The notes beneath the pieces were generated by a model that was not told the DNA's origin, ran no database searches, and saw only the letters and a list, made by a program, of their open reading frames with translations. 64,000 nucleotides of DNA from Mastacembelus armatus. Its lineage: Eukaryota > Chordata > Actinopteri > Synbranchiformes > Mastacembelidae. Location of the stretch: positions 186,001-250,000 of the forward strand of contig NW_022872866.1 of NCBI RefSeq assembly GCF_900324485.2, in the 5' to 3' direction. The translations under genes were made by a program, and so were the position numbers. Positions within the stretch are counted from its first letter, which is position 1. Every line of letters starts with the position of its first letter. Below are positions 22,452 to 34,623 of the stretch, piece after piece.

Positions 22452-25400
22452 TCAGATGGTCGGAGGCATGTAGTGTGTGGCTGTATGGTGGGGGGGTGGG
22501 GCTGTGATGTAACTGACCACATGGGCGGGGGTTGGGGCAGGGCAGTAAACACGTGCGGTGTGGCCTCCGGTTTGGAGGCCCCCCCAATGGGGAGGTAGGC
22601 AGTGGTAGGAGGAGTGATGAGGGAGGTGGGTGGGGTGAGGAACGGGAGGTGGAGGGGGAGGTGCTGAGGGCAAGTAGGCAGTTGGGGGGAGAGCTTCGAA
22701 CTGCACATGCAGCAGTGGGGGAGGTGGCAGGGGCGTCTGATCCGCATACAGGAGAGTAGAGGAGGGGGCGGAGCCTGCAGAGGCAGAGCTTATGGAGGAA
22801 GTGCCTTCTGTGGAGGTGGCAGGACCTGAGGATGGGGGGGAGGCAGAACATTAAAATGTATTGAGGCCCAACAGGTCTACAGGTAAAGGTGTGTCACCAG
22901 TACTGACCGCTGCTCTGTCCGTCCGTCTGTCCGTCTGCCCTAGTGGATTCTGGGTAAGGGGAGGAGAGCTGATGGGAGGTCCGGCCTGCCTCAGGATAGG
23001 ACTGAGGGGCAGCTGAGGGCAGAAGACCAGGACGGAGTCAGATAGTTTACAGCAATGAGGAATTTCACTTCCTTAACCCTGTCCTCATCAAATTGAGCTT
23101 GTTAAAACTCTTACTGTGAAAAGTCTCTCCTCAGTCTAACAGGAGAGGAATAAAATTCTTATTGTGAAAAGGTTCAGCACCTGGTGGATGTTGACCTGAT
23201 TACTGACAGGTGATTGACACTTGCAGCCCATCAGTCTTCCACCTAGCAGCCAATCAGAGGCCGTGTAGGTCTTACCATGCAGGGGCGGGTCCTGGCTCAG
23301 GTAGGGGGGGTAGTGCTGGTAGGTATAGGAGGCTTCTGGTGATGTGGCCGGGTACGACTGCTGGTGTTGCTGCTGCAAACAGCTCTGATGGTACCACTGT
23401 GGGGAGAGACAGGTTCAACTAAAATCTTCCTTTTTTTGTTTTGCACATACGCTTGTTTTCATCTCCGGCTTCTTTCACTGCACCTGCCTCCTCCACACCC
23501 TCGGTGGGGACAGTGAGTGAAATGTGTGTAGACGCCTGCCTGTGTCTTGATTTGGAGTCATCAAGAGGAGCATTACAAAAGCAGTGATGCAGACCGCTTT
23601 TGTCTATTCGACTGCATTAGAATGGCTGCTTTAAATAAAGAGGACAGTGAAGGTAGCACGGTTAGAGCTGGGCAGTATGGACAAAAAAAAAAAAAGAATA
23701 AAAATCCAGATTCAGTTTGATTCAGTCTGACAGCCGCTGTGAACGAACACAAACAGTTTGCACCTGAACCTCAGTCACCTGGAGTCTCCATGGTGACGAA
23801 GCTCAGCCGCTGATTTATCACCCAGCCTTTATACTGGTGTTACTGGTCAGCTCCAGCAGAAGACAGTGGGACTCTTACCTGGACTCCTAAGTTGAAGTAA
23901 TACTGGAGGACTCTGCAATCTGCGCACACACACACACGCACACACACACACAGAAACATGAGAACTGGACACAGACCAGTGTCAAGTCTAACAGTTGCAG
24001 CTGCTTGACCTCTGACCTCGGGGTAAGTCACTGCCATTTGGGTCGTAGGAATAGGGGGGCGGGGCTACCATGGTGCAGACAGGTTCGCCCAACTCGTTAA
24101 CCAACCAGGGGGAGGTGGCTGGGATCGCCATGGCAACTGAAGACAAATAACATTTATCATTTATCTTTTTGTTCCAAGTGTGTCAGTAGCTGTGTAACTG
24201 GATAATACCTGTACGACCTGAACTCATTCTGATTCTAAACGCACTGTTTACATCGATGCCGATTTGATAAAACCTCAGTTGCTTCAGAATAAACATTTAG
24301 ACTGGCCTAGACTTCCCATCATGCATTGAGCCCCCCCCCCCACCTGTCTTCCATTAAAGAGTTTAACCTCCACAGTTGCCAAGTGCTGCTCATAAGAGAT
24401 TTGGGTTCCCTGTAAAGTGCCTGGAGATGATTTTGTGATCTGTACGAATAAATGTAATATGTGCAAACTGGTTCTGCCTGCTGTGAAGTATTTAATCTGC
24501 ATAAAATACATCTGAAGTTTTTGATTTGTGGATTCATCTTTTCGCTTGTTTGAACAACTTGTGAACCGTGTCCACAGCTGCATCAGCGTGTGGTGTGTCC
24601 ACGTACCTGAGCGTGTCTGTGCAGCCGACGGCAGGTGAGCAGCTGCAGGTACACGTGATGGAGAAGAGTGTGAGGATGAGGAAGAGGGTGAAGAACAGAT
24701 AACAGGTAATGGCTTTACCACCTGAAAACACACACGCCAGCAAAATAATATCAGTGACTGAATCGGTGGAAACCCAGAGAAGGCTCACCCCATTCTTTGT
24801 AAAGAACAATGCATTGTGGGATTCCTGGCGACACAGGACAGACCAGCTGATATGGAAAGAAGTCCACAGACAAAAGAACATCACGCTCTTCTTGAAATGG
24901 CGTCGTGACAGTGGTTGTTTGGTGATGAGCTACTCGCTGACAGACGAGGAAGAGGAGGTGGGAGTGGATTCTTCAGTCTGATTTTGACTCCGGTGTGACT
25001 GCCTCTAAGTTTGGGATGATGTTGTGGCTGGAGTGTGATTTGATTTGTGAGCCTGCAGAAGGCCCTGCTCTGCCTGATGGTCAGTCTAATACTGAACATA
25101 CAGTAAATACTGGTCTTTATCATTGAGGTCCTGTGCTACAAAACAAAAAACAGTCAATTATTGGACTGTCCAATAACAAAGTCCTTTGAGTTGAGCCTTG
25201 TTTGAAACAAAACTCATCTTGCTCCAACTCGTCGACTGAGGCCTTTCTGGTTTATTTCGAACCGATTGGGGATTTTGATGTATGTCCAGACAAAACAAGT
25301 GCTCCAGGCAGCCTTGACAGGCACTTACCACTGTTTTTCCATTTTGCAACTAATAGATTCATTAGGAAAATAATCCACAACAAAACTATGGAGGTGGTGT

Positions 25401-28400
25401 CAACACGACAGCTGGAAACAGATCAACGAGGAGAAACAGCCTGATCAGATACTGATAAATATATTGATTGTGTGTACCTGCTGGGTGTAGCTGTAGCTCA
25501 TGTCTGGTCTTGGTGGGGAGTCTGCAGCACCTCCTTCCTGCTCGACCTTTCACAATAAGAGAAAACATGGAAGCCCTCACTGTACTTTCATGGCATGATC
25601 ACATGACCTGGTCATCACAGCAGCGAAGCGAGCTAAGTGGGTTAGCGAGGTCTTTAATTAGCCATAAAATGCTGATTTATACAAACTTGGCCGTTTCGGA
25701 AATGACATCCAACCATCACGGCGTCACCGTTTATGGAAAATCATATGAACATTGTTTTTGGGCGTCAAGTTGAAAATGTGAGGTGGGTCAGCAGGTGAAG
25801 GTCACACCAGTGGGTTGGGGTTAAAATCTATCAAACTGTCTTTAAAAAGTGATGAATGTGTTGGTTCATAGAATATAGTCAGAACTATAAGTTTGTTTCA
25901 ATCAACTGCATCAAGTGGACAAGTGTCTGAATGAATAATAATCACTGACTATATCAGATGTTTAAAAAAAAAAAAAACAAAAAAAAAAACAGGTGTGACA
26001 TGCACAGAGTCTGAACGCCAGGTCTAACGGATGTAGCTGGTGATCATCGTAGTCCCAGTTCTCTCCGATTCTGCCTGGGTCCATTGAACTACCCTCACAG
26101 TACACCCCACTGCTTCATGTTTGGCTTTTAGCAGTAATTTCATATTGAACCAGTCATGACCATTTAGGTAAACACACTGCCATGTCCACCAAACAAAAAT
26201 TTAAGAATTAAAACAAACCATTTTAGAGAGATGTCTGTAATAAGAATAATAATCATGGGGAAATGGTCTCGATTCCTAATGTTTACCTTTTAATGTCTGT
26301 TAATACTCTCTTCCTACCTGACATAATCCTGAAAAACCAAACCACAATTCATCCCTGAGAGCAATTCAGGCCCAGCAGGCCAGAGGTCAGGTGTGTTACC
26401 TGGTTGGTGGTGGGCTCGGCAGCAGCATAAACGCCTGGAGTCTGGTAGCTCTGATCTGAAAAGGTTTAAAAATTAGTGTTATGCCCCGATTTCAGACGGA
26501 GAGCTGATTGAGCTTACTGAGACGATACTGACCCTGAGAGCTGTAGATGTACTCCTCTGTGTACTCGGCTGGCAGAACAGGAGACAGGAATCATTTCAGG
26601 TGTTCACAGAAACATTAAAGCCGCCCAGGTACTGGGAAACATGAGCAACAGCCTGGTCTATATTCAGCAAAGTCCCTTTTCACCTGCTTAACAGCAGCAA
26701 CAACAAATCCACTAATTCTCCTTCTCTGATTAATGTTAATGAAACTCATCTCTTCCTGCACAATTCCCCACGTTACCAGTCTAACAAGGGCTATTTGATC
26801 AGGCTTTTACTGTGAAATTTCTGCAGGAAGTGACTGAAGTGATCAAAAAGGGACTGAAAGAAAACAGACGGTGGCAGCAGCCTGTGCTACAAGTGTTCTA
26901 GTTTTAGCATTTAATTCCTCTGTTTGCTCCTTTTAATTCCTCTGAAAAACGATGATATATTTTTTAACTAGACTGGAGTAACTGCACATCAGGTTGTGGT
27001 CTTCCGTCCTCACCTTGGTCTTCCACGGTGCTTGCATCCTCCTGGTCATCGTCCGATGAGCAGACAGGGGTGTTTCCAGGTGGCGGTGCAGGGGGGAGTG
27101 GCCCAGAGCCTCTTTGAACTCTGTAGGAGGGTGCAGGTGGAGGGGGTGGGGCTGTAATTGCGGTGGGTGGAGCCACAGGTGGGCCCTGTGGGAAAAGTCA
27201 GTTAACAGGTAAATCCCCAGTCCTGTGTGTTTCTCAGATTTGCATCTTTTCTGTGCGTCTTAGGCTCAGTTCCCATCCCAGTTTAAAATAATAGAGGTTG
27301 CACTGAACTAGTGTTAGTGTTTCTTGTGTGTGTAACATCTGGTTGTGGTTTTACCGGCAGCGGAGGGAACACAGCCTCACTGGTGTCGTCCAGCGGGTAG
27401 AAGGCGATGGCTGCGTCTAGATCAGGCTGCTCCTCCGGCACGTCCGAGAAACCGAACTGACACTCTTTATTCAGAGCTGCTGCCAGCTGACGCCGACTGC
27501 GGCTAAACAAACAGCAAATACAAGCGCTCATTGCCACACGGGTACTTCTTAAAGGCACAGCTCCGTGTCAGCAGCCAGTGTTGTCGGTCAGAGTGGTTTT
27601 GGGGGCGACACTAGGTGGCGCTAACACCTGAACCTTAATTCTACACAGAGCTGTTCTGAGATCAGCTGAAGCTGGTGTGTGAAATAATGTCCCACTGTGT
27701 AATGATTATTTACTTTCTTCTTATTCTTTACTGTTAGAGTATCAGCATCTTATTAAACAGGCAACAACCTTTATACAAATTATTTAAAAATCTTAACTCA
27801 CACTCAAAAATAGCCAGTTTGTATCTGATCTGAGAAAACTAACATCTCACTGCCCAACATGAGCTGAAAACCGTCAGAACAGGGTTTAGCAGCAGAGTGA
27901 CTGGTCTGACTGGTTTAAAGACTCATCTTAATGGACTGAACATAGAGTTTGTTGGCCGTCATACAAAAAACTATGTGGCTGATTAAAATGTCAGTACCAG
28001 CAAACGTTCATTATTATTTTAAACACATTTTCCTTCTGTCATTTCATATGTGGAGCAACAGCTAATTAATCAAAGTCAGTGATATGACTCCACAGGAATA
28101 GAAGAGCGAGCACCAGAAAAGCTCCAGCCCCATGTGCTGGCACTTACCGCGACCTGAAGGCGTAGCTCTCATAGTCCTGGTAGAAGCGTCTGCCCGGCTG
28201 GTAGTACGTCAGCTGCGGACCAATCAGGTGACGGTTCAAAAAACGGGTGGAGCTTCTGACCAGAACCCACAAAGCAGGTACACACAGACACACACAGACA
28301 CAGTCCTCAGTAAGTTTCAAATTAAATCTTCAGTCATGCATCAATCACTCTTTTCTTTCTCTCACTCAAACTTTGATGGCCAAAACAACATCTGATGTTT

Positions 28401-29697
28401 GTACCTGTTCCTGCCTGAAGTTCCTTTTCCTGCTCTAAGCAGGTGGCAGGAATAATGTCTCACCTGGAGCCTCCATAGCGAGGTCTGGCTGTAGGGTGGT
28501 GGTGGTGAGGGGGTGCATAGGGGTCATAGGTCATGGCTCCAGGTGATGGAGGAGGGGGAGGGCGGGGATGTCCTGTTGGCTGAAAACGGGGGGGGAGAGC
28601 AGGTGGGGCGGGGCCTCCATAAGAAGAGGGCGGCGGCATCAGCAGCTCTGTCCCCTTCACACCACTGCTGCCCCGAGACTTCCTGAAGTATCGATGGCGG
28701 TGATGGCGCTGACCACGAGAGTCCGAGTCTGAGAGAGGTGGGAAAACAGGCGGTGACACCACGGTGACTCAGAACGTTGCCACACTGAACTAAAACTAAA
28801 GCTTGAAGTGTCACTGCTACTGCTTCACTGTGAGGGACCACACCTTACAACTGGGTTCGGGTTAGTCCTCGAGGTCCACTGTCCTTGCACACCTGCTTTA
28901 CAGTTTGTGAATATTTGCAAAAGCGAGAAGGATCAGAAAAACTCACCCAGATCTCCTTTTCTAGTGGGAGCAGCAACGTTCCAGGCAGGAACTGGATTCA
29001 CTGGTTTCAGATCAGTTAGAGGAACCAGGTGCCTAAGAGACGAACGCACAAACATGATGAACTGTAGCTGCATTTCAGTTCTCCTGCTCCAAAGCTGAGA
29101 TGTGAAGATGTTCTGACAACTTCTCGACCTGTTTGAGGATCCGTTTAAAACCCTTTAGTCTGGTCTTCACTTGTTCAGAAGCATGTGTGAGCATCCTGGT
29201 TCAGGTTTAACGTTAGTATCAGGTGTAGATTAAGGGGTGTGTGTGTGTGTGTGTTACTTCTCTCCGAGCTCCTCGATGAAGACGGTAACGGCTGAAGGGT
29301 GTGTTCCTACTTCCTGGATGAAGGCGTTGTAGTACTTCCCCTTTGGTTCCAGGCGCACCTGAAAACAGGTACGAACATCTGAGGCTGGACTTTGACAGTA
29401 ACATGTTTGACTGAGCTCAGTCTGTGACTGGTCAGATACTGGGATGGGACATTATGGTTATGACCACACACACACACACACACACACTATTTTTTCTGTG
29501 TGTGTGTAACAATGACTTCACTACTGTTCAATCGGAATAAACATCTGTTAGGAATAAAGGTCAAGGTCAGGTGTGTTTTATTACCTGACACTTGTCTCCG
29601 AGGAAGTACTGCCTCCCTGCAAACACCATGTAGTCTGTCTTCTGCATCTCTATCAGAGACAGAGACACACACCCACCCACACCCACACCCACACCCA

Positions 29698-29796
<99 letters not shown>

Positions 29797-31639
29797 ATTA
29801 AACAGTATTCAATTACAATTACACTGCAGACCGTAACCACATTACACACCTGGCAGTAACCTGAAACCATCAACACTTAAACATCACTCAGGTGCATTTC
29901 CAGTGTCACATGACCTGCTGCTCTTATGTAAAGAGGTCGGAGAGGATCCAGATAGTCAACCATTCAGGTTGTGTAAATTTTCCTCTGCAGGTGTCGGACT
30001 GTGGTAAATTCACACCTGAACCACCTGGCTGGATAAAACTGACCTTACATGATGTGCATGTTATCGTCATGTGATTTCATGATCACTCAGATCTCAGGAG
30101 CAAAACTGTTGGATTTCACATGAACATTTAAAACTGGCCTCAGGAATCATTTCCACCTGTTCAACGTGCGTTACCTTTGCAGGAGTCCTGCCACACGTCG
30201 AATTCCACGTTTCTGTAAACCTCTGCGTCCAGAGACTTCAGCACCTTGTAAGGCAGGCACAGTCTGGAGGGGGGGGCGTCTGCAGATGGCTGAACAACCA
30301 AACACACGTCAGTCGTTCAGTATCTGGTTCCTTTAAAGACACCGGATCAATAAATAATAATATTCAACACCCCCAGCACCTTCGTGTCGTCCATCACAGC
30401 TTTGGGTTTCTCCTGAGCAGCGTCACCTGGCTCCACCTCCTCCCTGCAGGACAAAAACACACCTGTGTGTGACGTCATCGTACAGGTGATGTGACAAACA
30501 CACTTCAGCTGTTTCCCCCAACGGGGATGAAGTTCAAGCCATGCGTGTGTCAGCATCAGGTGCCTCCCACCCTGTGGAAAAGCTCAGCAGGACCACAGCG
30601 TTTGTCGCTGGGCCAGATTCAGGACACAGGCCACTATTTTCCCACCAGTGAATCTAATGATGACCAGTGTGTGTGTATGTTTACCTTTGCCCTCGGTCTT
30701 CAGGTGTGTCGTAGCTGATGTCAACATCACTACACACCGACGAACTGTTTCTATAGCGACGACCTCCAACCCTAAAGGCATCCATGGCCTGGTAAAGCTC
30801 CGCCTCGTCCACTCCAAACACCTGAGTGTAGAGCAGCTCGTACAACAGCGCTACACACACGCACATGTACACACATACACACAAACAAGTGTTTTCATAC
30901 CTTATGAGGACTTTACATTGATTCTTTTTTTTTTTTTTTTTTTAATAAAAGAGACTTGCCCTAACCTTTAACCTTTCACCAGGTTTTGGTTCCCACAGTG
31001 TTAGTAATACCAGCCAGACGCACACACACACGATCAATACTCACACTGAGAGAGGGCGGCAGAGGTGGGGTAACTCCTCGGGTAAATTATGTCGTAGTGA
31101 CCATTGATGGAGCAACAAAGCATCACCTAGGCAACAAATGACTGACAGTCAGCAGGGACTAATAACCAGGGAGTTCAAGGTCACATGACTCTGTTTCTAG
31201 TCCAATCAAAAGGTTGACAGCAGGGCGGGAAAGCCGGAGTGCAGGTGCAGACAGAGGTTGATGATCCGAGAAAATGTGAAGCCGCCATGTCAAACCATAA
31301 ACATTTTACTGGATCAATGATTGTTATGAGAAACGTCTCTGCAGCTGCATCACTACATCCAACTGATCAATGAACACATTTGTCGCCACCTATTTCAATA
31401 ATTCAATTGATCATTTAGTTGTTACAGCTCTAATGTCATTTATGTTATGTTCCCCTGAATACTGAGGATCGAACCCGAGACAGGCACTTCCTGTTTCCGC
31501 CCACAGAACGACGAGATTCCGCAAAATTGTGACCGAACATCAATGTGGGTTTTTCCTCCTCACCTTGTCCACAAAGTCGTCCTCCGAGATCAGGGTGGCA
31601 GGTTTCCCCGGGTAACGATAGATCAGGAACGAGCGCCTA

Positions 31640-31676
<37 letters not shown>

Positions 31677-33554
31677 CTATATGTGTGTATTTTATGTCAT
31701 TAAGGAGACGTCCTGGCCTCATGACATCACATCCCATTATAATTGTCTCCAGAGGAGCGAGAATAAACAGAAATGTTGTAGTGAACCTGCAGACACACTG
31801 AAAACAGAAGCAGGTGCCTCAGTTGGCCCCGCCCTGACAAAGGTGTTTGATGAACTCAACAGGTGTGTGAATCCACTGCTTCTCACCTGTACAGCTGAGA
31901 TAGAGCCTTGATCTCCACCTGCCCCGCTGTCTCCTGCAAGCGCACACACACACACAGACAGTTACACCTGTTCACCGGTAAAATGTCGGTGGATTTAAGG
32001 GTCAAAGGTCACAGTATCTCACCTTCGGGTCCTCCAGGCGCTCCAGGTACTTCTCAAACGAACCTTCGACAAACTGAAAGAAAAAAAACAGACGGATCTG
32101 ATCTGCAGGAGCCGGAGCCACTTGAGTCCAGCACAAACAACCAGACTGCAGCTTGAACCGCCTGGGTCTGATCGAGGTAAACGTTCATACACGTTACCGT
32201 GGTTACACGATTTCCCTGATCAGCAGTCGGACCTAATTCTACTTTATCACAGCTGAGAGGTGAAAACCGCCTCAGACTGAGTGAGCTCAGGTGTGCACAC
32301 TGATCTGGGACCAGGCTGAGGTCAGAGCAACACAGACCAGTCAACTGGACTGATTGGAGGAGCCAATGTGAGTAACTCACCGGTTCGAAGCTGGATTTGT
32401 TGGCTCTCATGAAGTTGGCACAGTCCTGTCGAATCTTGTGATGGTAGTTCTGAGAGTAATACAGCTACAGACACAGACACAGACACAGACACAGACACAG
32501 ACACAGACACAGACACAGACACAGACACAGACAGTTGTACCAGTCAGCTCACAGTCCAGTTCTGTTACAGACACGATGCAGAGAAGCAGCAAATCTTGGA
32601 AGTGTGGTTTGAAAACTGACTGTAACAACTGATCAACTCTGAAATTGCTGCAAATTAATTTCAGTCATTTGATCAATCGCTGCAGTTCCATAACTGATGA
32701 GGAGACAGACCTGAGGTCAGCGTTGTGCCCTGACTAGAAAACCTCCACAGAAACCAGCGGCTTGAGTCGATAAACATTTGCACCATTTACCTGGTACCTG
32801 ATCAGCGTCTGCTCAACTAACGACCCGCTTCATTAGCATTTAAATCAGCTCTGACTGATCTTTGGGTCAACCCTCCAGTGACACCAGTCAGAGGTTCAGA
32901 CTCACCTTCTCCTTCCAGGCTGCTGCTGTTTTCATCATTTTCAACCCATGAAACACGACCGGGCACAGTCTACCTCGACCAGCGTTACACACTCACCTGT
33001 ACAGGTTTCAGGTAAATCTCTGTCCTGTTTCTGTGCTGCAGCACGCCACGTTACAACGGAGCATCAGCATCGTCTCCTTTGGACGGGGGATCAGGTGCAC
33101 TCACTGGTTCTCACATGAACCACATGAAGACCCAGAGCTTCCCTTCATTACAGTCACTGGCCTGAGAAATCACTGTGTGGACTGGGCCTTCAGGGGACCT
33201 GTTGCACCAGTTCTGGACCTCAGACCAGTTGGTGATGACTGAGGGACATTTGCTCAGAACTTAATCCACAGGGTGCATCAGGTCACCTGAGCAACACCAA
33301 TCCTAAAACCTGCATGTGTGATGAGTCTGGCAATTAAACACTTCAGCAACAACCACAAACACCAGTGAAGGAAAAGGACTGTCCAGACTCTGCTCGACAC
33401 TATGTCGGCCTCAGAGCCCCCCGGCCCGGCTTACCTGTTCTGACACGGCTCTGAACAGACTGGAGGCGTCCCGGGCCACCATCTTCCTGTAGAGCCCTAG
33501 ACTGGACAGGTACTCGTCCATGTTGACGAAGTACTTCTTCAGGCCTTTCTGCAT
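22452..33554 (-). CDS. alg13: ALG13-like OTU/Tudor/proline-rich protein, without glycosyltransferase part
   Basis: About 25 coding exons, ~905 residues. OTU domain: 33435-33554 ([23 protein letters not shown]), 32381-32464, 32023-32073, 31887-31933, 31564-31636 ([20 protein letters not shown]), 31045-31126 (GHYDIIYP). Then 30685-30850, 30380-30443, 30175-30289 ([16 protein letters not shown]). Tudor: 29585-29649 ([17 protein letters not shown]), 29258-29358 ([10 protein letters not shown]), 28947-29032. Pro/His-rich exons: 28464-28728, 28148-28212, 27355-27502 (NKECQFGF), 27014-27187, 26533-26568, 26400-26455, ~25477-25537, 24607-24721, 24017-24136, 23879-23919 ([11 protein letters not shown]), 23276-23396, 22908-23012, 22452-22807 (ends HYMPPTI). 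Residue matches run the length of human ALG13 downstream of its GT28 domain. The ALG13 GT28 domain acts with ALG14 in N-glycan synthesis; no such exon is visible between 33555 and 34620. The catalytic Cys of the OTU nucleophile motif is Ser here ([10 protein letters not shown]). OTUD4 is the closest alternative but fits less well. Confidence 0.93.
25790..26390. other. alg13 intron without recognised features
   Basis: AT-rich intronic DNA with two poly-A runs near 25964 and 25980. Nothing else is recognised. Confidence 0.4.
29660..29790. repeat. Compound (ACCCAC)n(AC)n microsatellite at an alg13 acceptor
   Basis: About 90 bp of pure AC preceded by ACCCAC units. On the alg13 strand this is a (GT)n tract ending about 15 nt before the acceptor of the exon at 29585-29649. 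Confidence 0.97.
31638..31676. repeat. (AC)n microsatellite abutting an alg13 splice acceptor
   Basis: On the gene strand, (GT)n runs directly into TCTAG/GCGCTC, the acceptor of the OTU exon 31564-31636, leaving no usual pyrimidine run. Confidence 0.9.
32465..32532. repeat. (ACAGAC)n hexamer array abutting an alg13 splice acceptor
   Basis: About 11 copies of ACAGAC. On the gene strand they read GTCTGT units ending in CTGTAG/CTGTATTAC, the acceptor of exon 32381-32464. Confidence 0.95.
32540..33430 (-). other. First intron of the alg13-like gene
   Basis: Intronic DNA between the ATG exon and the second OTU exon. No further exon or mobile element was recognised, although both strands contain short open frames. 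Confidence 0.4.
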
Positions 33555-34623
33555 CCCGGCGCCGGTAAACTCACAACAGCGTCCGCGGGAAACTCACCAA
33601 CCTCAGTCCGGTTCAAACAGCACGCGCCGCCGCCTACAGGTGAGTTTAATCACGTCTGATGAGCTCGAGGCCGCCTACCTTGCTGAGGCATTCACGGACC
33701 GCGCGAGGCTCGTACAAATCAGGCGCGAATCGGAAAGAGCAGGAAATCAGAATCAGTTTCAAATCATAAGGAAAATACTTCGCCCCAAAGTGTAATGCAG
33801 TCGGAAATACCAATACCACAGTGTGAGCTTATTTACAGGTAAATCTCCTGCATTCACGTTTTTATTTAGGTAAAAGTACCAAGTATAATCAGCTGAGTAG
33901 GCCTATCGGAGGGAAACTGCATGTTTAGCAGGAAAATGGGCCTTTTGACAGTTACTGTAATTACTATTATTTATTTCTTGTGACAGATGCTTATTGCTTT
34001 CACTGCAGTGTCTTTGGTGATATAAATGTTTCATTTTCTTAAATGTTTTCATTTTCTCTATTTACAGTCAGACTGTTGTCACCAGGCTGAAGAAAATAGA
34101 AAACACCAGTTCAGCTGCTGCTTCAGTGACACTGGTTCCCAGTTTGTTTCTGGGCAAACACTGAGTATATGTGACAATACAACAGGTTTAATACACTGAA
34201 TATATTCTGTGTCCAGTAACTGCAGGGGTCAGATACAAGTACTGCAGTAAAAGGTTCAGTATTTGTCTCATTGTTAGGGTTATTAATAGTAGTAGTATTA
34301 TAGGTAGTATTATAGGTAGTAGTGGCAGTATCGGTTACTAGTTTTCATTGTACTGTGTTTGTTATTTTGGCTTTTGTGTCACTGAACCATCAGACCAGAC
34401 TGAGCCTCCTAATCAACATGGATCAATACAGCGGCTCATTGATCGGAGGACTGTGCGGTGTGAACAGCAGGTGGCGGCAGAGCTCTCCAGTTTAACGTCA
34501 TGTCATCAGAAGAAGATGAGCCCAGAGTGCGCATGCGTATTACAAGCTGTAGTCAGGGTCACCATGGTCCAGGTTCGGTCTGTCTCGGGGTCTACCAGGG
34601 TCTGAGCTGAGTCTCTGGTCCAG
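33555..34623. promoter_or_regulatory. Divergent promoter region of alg13 and aars2
   Basis: The two start codons are 1.07 kb apart on opposite strands. CpG-rich patches lie at 33540-33725 (alg13 side) and 34440-34640 (aars2 side), separated by AT-rich DNA. A CTCF-like CAGCAGGTGGCGGCAG occurs at about 34465-34480. No GT28-encoding exon was found on the minus strand. Confidence 0.5.

Noticed and set aside
22409-22851. Alternative-frame Pro/Cys-rich proteins overlapping the last alg13 exon
   Set aside because: Only the frame ending HYMPPTI continues the ALG13 homology and follows an acceptor; the others are shadows of C-rich DNA.
29487-29876. Cys-Val and His-Thr repeat proteins
   Set aside because: The CA/GT microsatellite.
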